This document shows positions 13,531 to 14,229 of a stretch of DNA of 14,229 nt, piece after piece. The DNA is from CBDULX01 sp965368175 (GTDB taxonomy: Bacteria > Pseudomonadota > Gammaproteobacteria > SZUA-229): the NCBI GenBank assembly GCA_965368175.1, contig CBDULX010000073.1:1-14229 (forward strand), given 5' to 3'. Within the stretch, counting starts at the first letter, position 1. Each line of letters opens with the position of its first letter. A program made the translations under genes and the position numbers. The notes beneath the pieces are model-generated. The model was not told where the DNA came from. It saw only the letters and a program-made list of their open reading frames with translations, and ran no database searches.

Positions 13531-14151
13531 TTAACTCGATTTTTTAGCGCCGATCTTGTTTTCCTGGCCGGTTAACAAGTTACGTATGTTGCTGCGATGT
13601 CGCCAGTAGAGCAGAGAGGTCATGATGACAGCACTCATGGTGATTGCCTGGGCGTCGGTGATTTGCCAGACCAGTACAGGTGCGAACAGAGCCGCAACCA
13701 GCGCCGAAAGAGATGAATAACGGAAGCTGAAGGCCATGGCCAGCCAGATGGCAATGGTGCCCAGGCCCACCAGCCAGTGAATGCCGATTAAAACACCGAG
13801 CAGGGTCGCCACCCCTTTGCCCCCTTTGAAGCCATAATAAACAGGATACAGATGCCCCAGAAAGGCAGCCAGGGCGGTGGCGGCGACCACTTCATCCGAG
13901 GTGCCTAGCAGCACAGCCACTAAAACTGGCAATAAACCTTTGAGCATGTCACCCAGCAGGGTAATGATGGCGGCTTTTTTGCCGCCTTCCCGTAAAACAT
14001 TGGTGGCACCAGGGTTGTTGGAGCCAACCGTTCTTGGGTCGGGTAACCCCATTATTTTACAGGTGATTATTGCTGTTGATACTGAGCCAGTTAAATAGCC
14101 CATCAGAGCGAATCCAATAATCAGTATAATAGGCTGTTGTAGAGTTTCCAC
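13531..14151 (-). CDS. plsY: Glycerol-3-phosphate acyltransferase PlsY
   Basis: An integral inner-membrane enzyme that transfers an acyl group from acyl-phosphate to glycerol-3-phosphate, giving lysophosphatidic acid, the first step of phospholipid synthesis in the PlsX/PlsY route. The 206-residue protein shows the three family motifs: Gly-Ser-Asn-Asn-Pro-Gly-Ala-Thr-Asn-Val-Leu-Arg at 43-54, Gly-His-Leu-Tyr-Pro-Val with Gly-Phe-Lys-Gly-Gly-Lys-Gly-Val-Ala at 99-115, and Arg-His-Arg-Ser-Asn-Ile-Arg-Asn-Leu at 184-192. Several hydrophobic helices surround them. The GTG start keeps the first membrane helix whole; a later ATG (residue 17) would cut it, and no in-frame ATG lies nearby upstream. 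No clear Shine-Dalgarno sequence precedes it. It probably heads a transcript that includes the two genes downstream. Confidence 0.96.
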   Translation of the reverse strand: METLQQPIILIIGFALMGYLTGSVSTAIITCKIMGLPDPRTVGSNNPGATNVLREGGKKAAIITLLGDMLKGLLPVLVAVLLGTSDEVVAATALAAFLGHLYPVYYGFKGGKGVATLLGVLIGIHWLVGLGTIAIWLAMAFSFRYSSLSALVAALFAPVLVWQITDAQAITMSAVIMTSLLYWRHRSNIRNLLTGQENKIGAKKSS

Positions 14152-14229
14152 GGTTACATCTGCATCGATTAAAGATAGCGAAACTTACCATGAAATGTTT
14201 AAGCAGGCGAATATGAATTCGACAAAAAT

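Noticed and set aside
14213..14229. Possible start of a plus-strand gene (such as folB) at the right edge
   Set aside because: Only five full codons are visible, the preceding AGGCG is a poor ribosome site, and the residues do not identify any family. The gap 14152-14228 otherwise shows nothing clear.

Overview
The window looks like chromosomal DNA of a type IV-piliated gammaproteobacterium outside the enterics. The pilM/ponA divergent pair, a gltD-hemE pair and the rpsU/tsaD divergent pair are typical of Pseudomonas-like and purple-sulfur-like gammaproteobacteria. All genes appear intact except pilN, which is cut by the left edge. I cannot fix a genus by eye.

Left part (1-4097): pilM runs leftwards into pilN, whose first three codons are visible. 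Divergent from it, across a 317 bp AT-rich gap, is mrcA/ponA, a bifunctional class A penicillin-binding protein with an acidic Glu/Gln-rich insertion. A partly palindromic CTCTGTG/CACAGAG repeat lies between mrcA and the next gene (4150-4290).

Middle part (4312-10520, all on the minus strand): first comes an AT-richer orphan hybrid sensor histidine kinase (7TMR-DISM sensor, PAS, kinase, receiver). Upstream of it is the run rpsU-yqeY-gltD-hemE, starting from a strong-looking rpsU promoter at 10564-10591. In many gammaproteobacteria rpsU(-yqeY) leads into dnaG-rpoD and gltD follows gltB, so this run joins two normally separate blocks. tsaD starts divergently from rpsU.

Right part (10603-14229): tsaD faces a minus-strand series made of plsY, a PA2779-like small secreted membrane protein, a PA2778-like C39 cysteine-peptidase/TPR lipoprotein, and a small unrecognised lipoprotein. 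The PA2779/PA2778 pair is the least understood part of the window. The small protein has a helical segment ending in Leu-Pro-Ala-Gly-Ser-Gly just before its membrane helix, which resembles the double-glycine sites cut by C39 peptidases. Its ribosome binding site lies in a perfect hairpin that competes with a second hairpin.

Most genes are housekeeping: cell wall synthesis, haem, glutamate, ribosome, tRNA t6A modification and phospholipid synthesis. The parts worth a second look are the PA2779/PA2778 cassette and its leader, the sensor kinase with its odd flanks, the gltD junction, and the repeat element. I saw no CRISPR array, rRNA, complete tRNA, transposase or phage gene.
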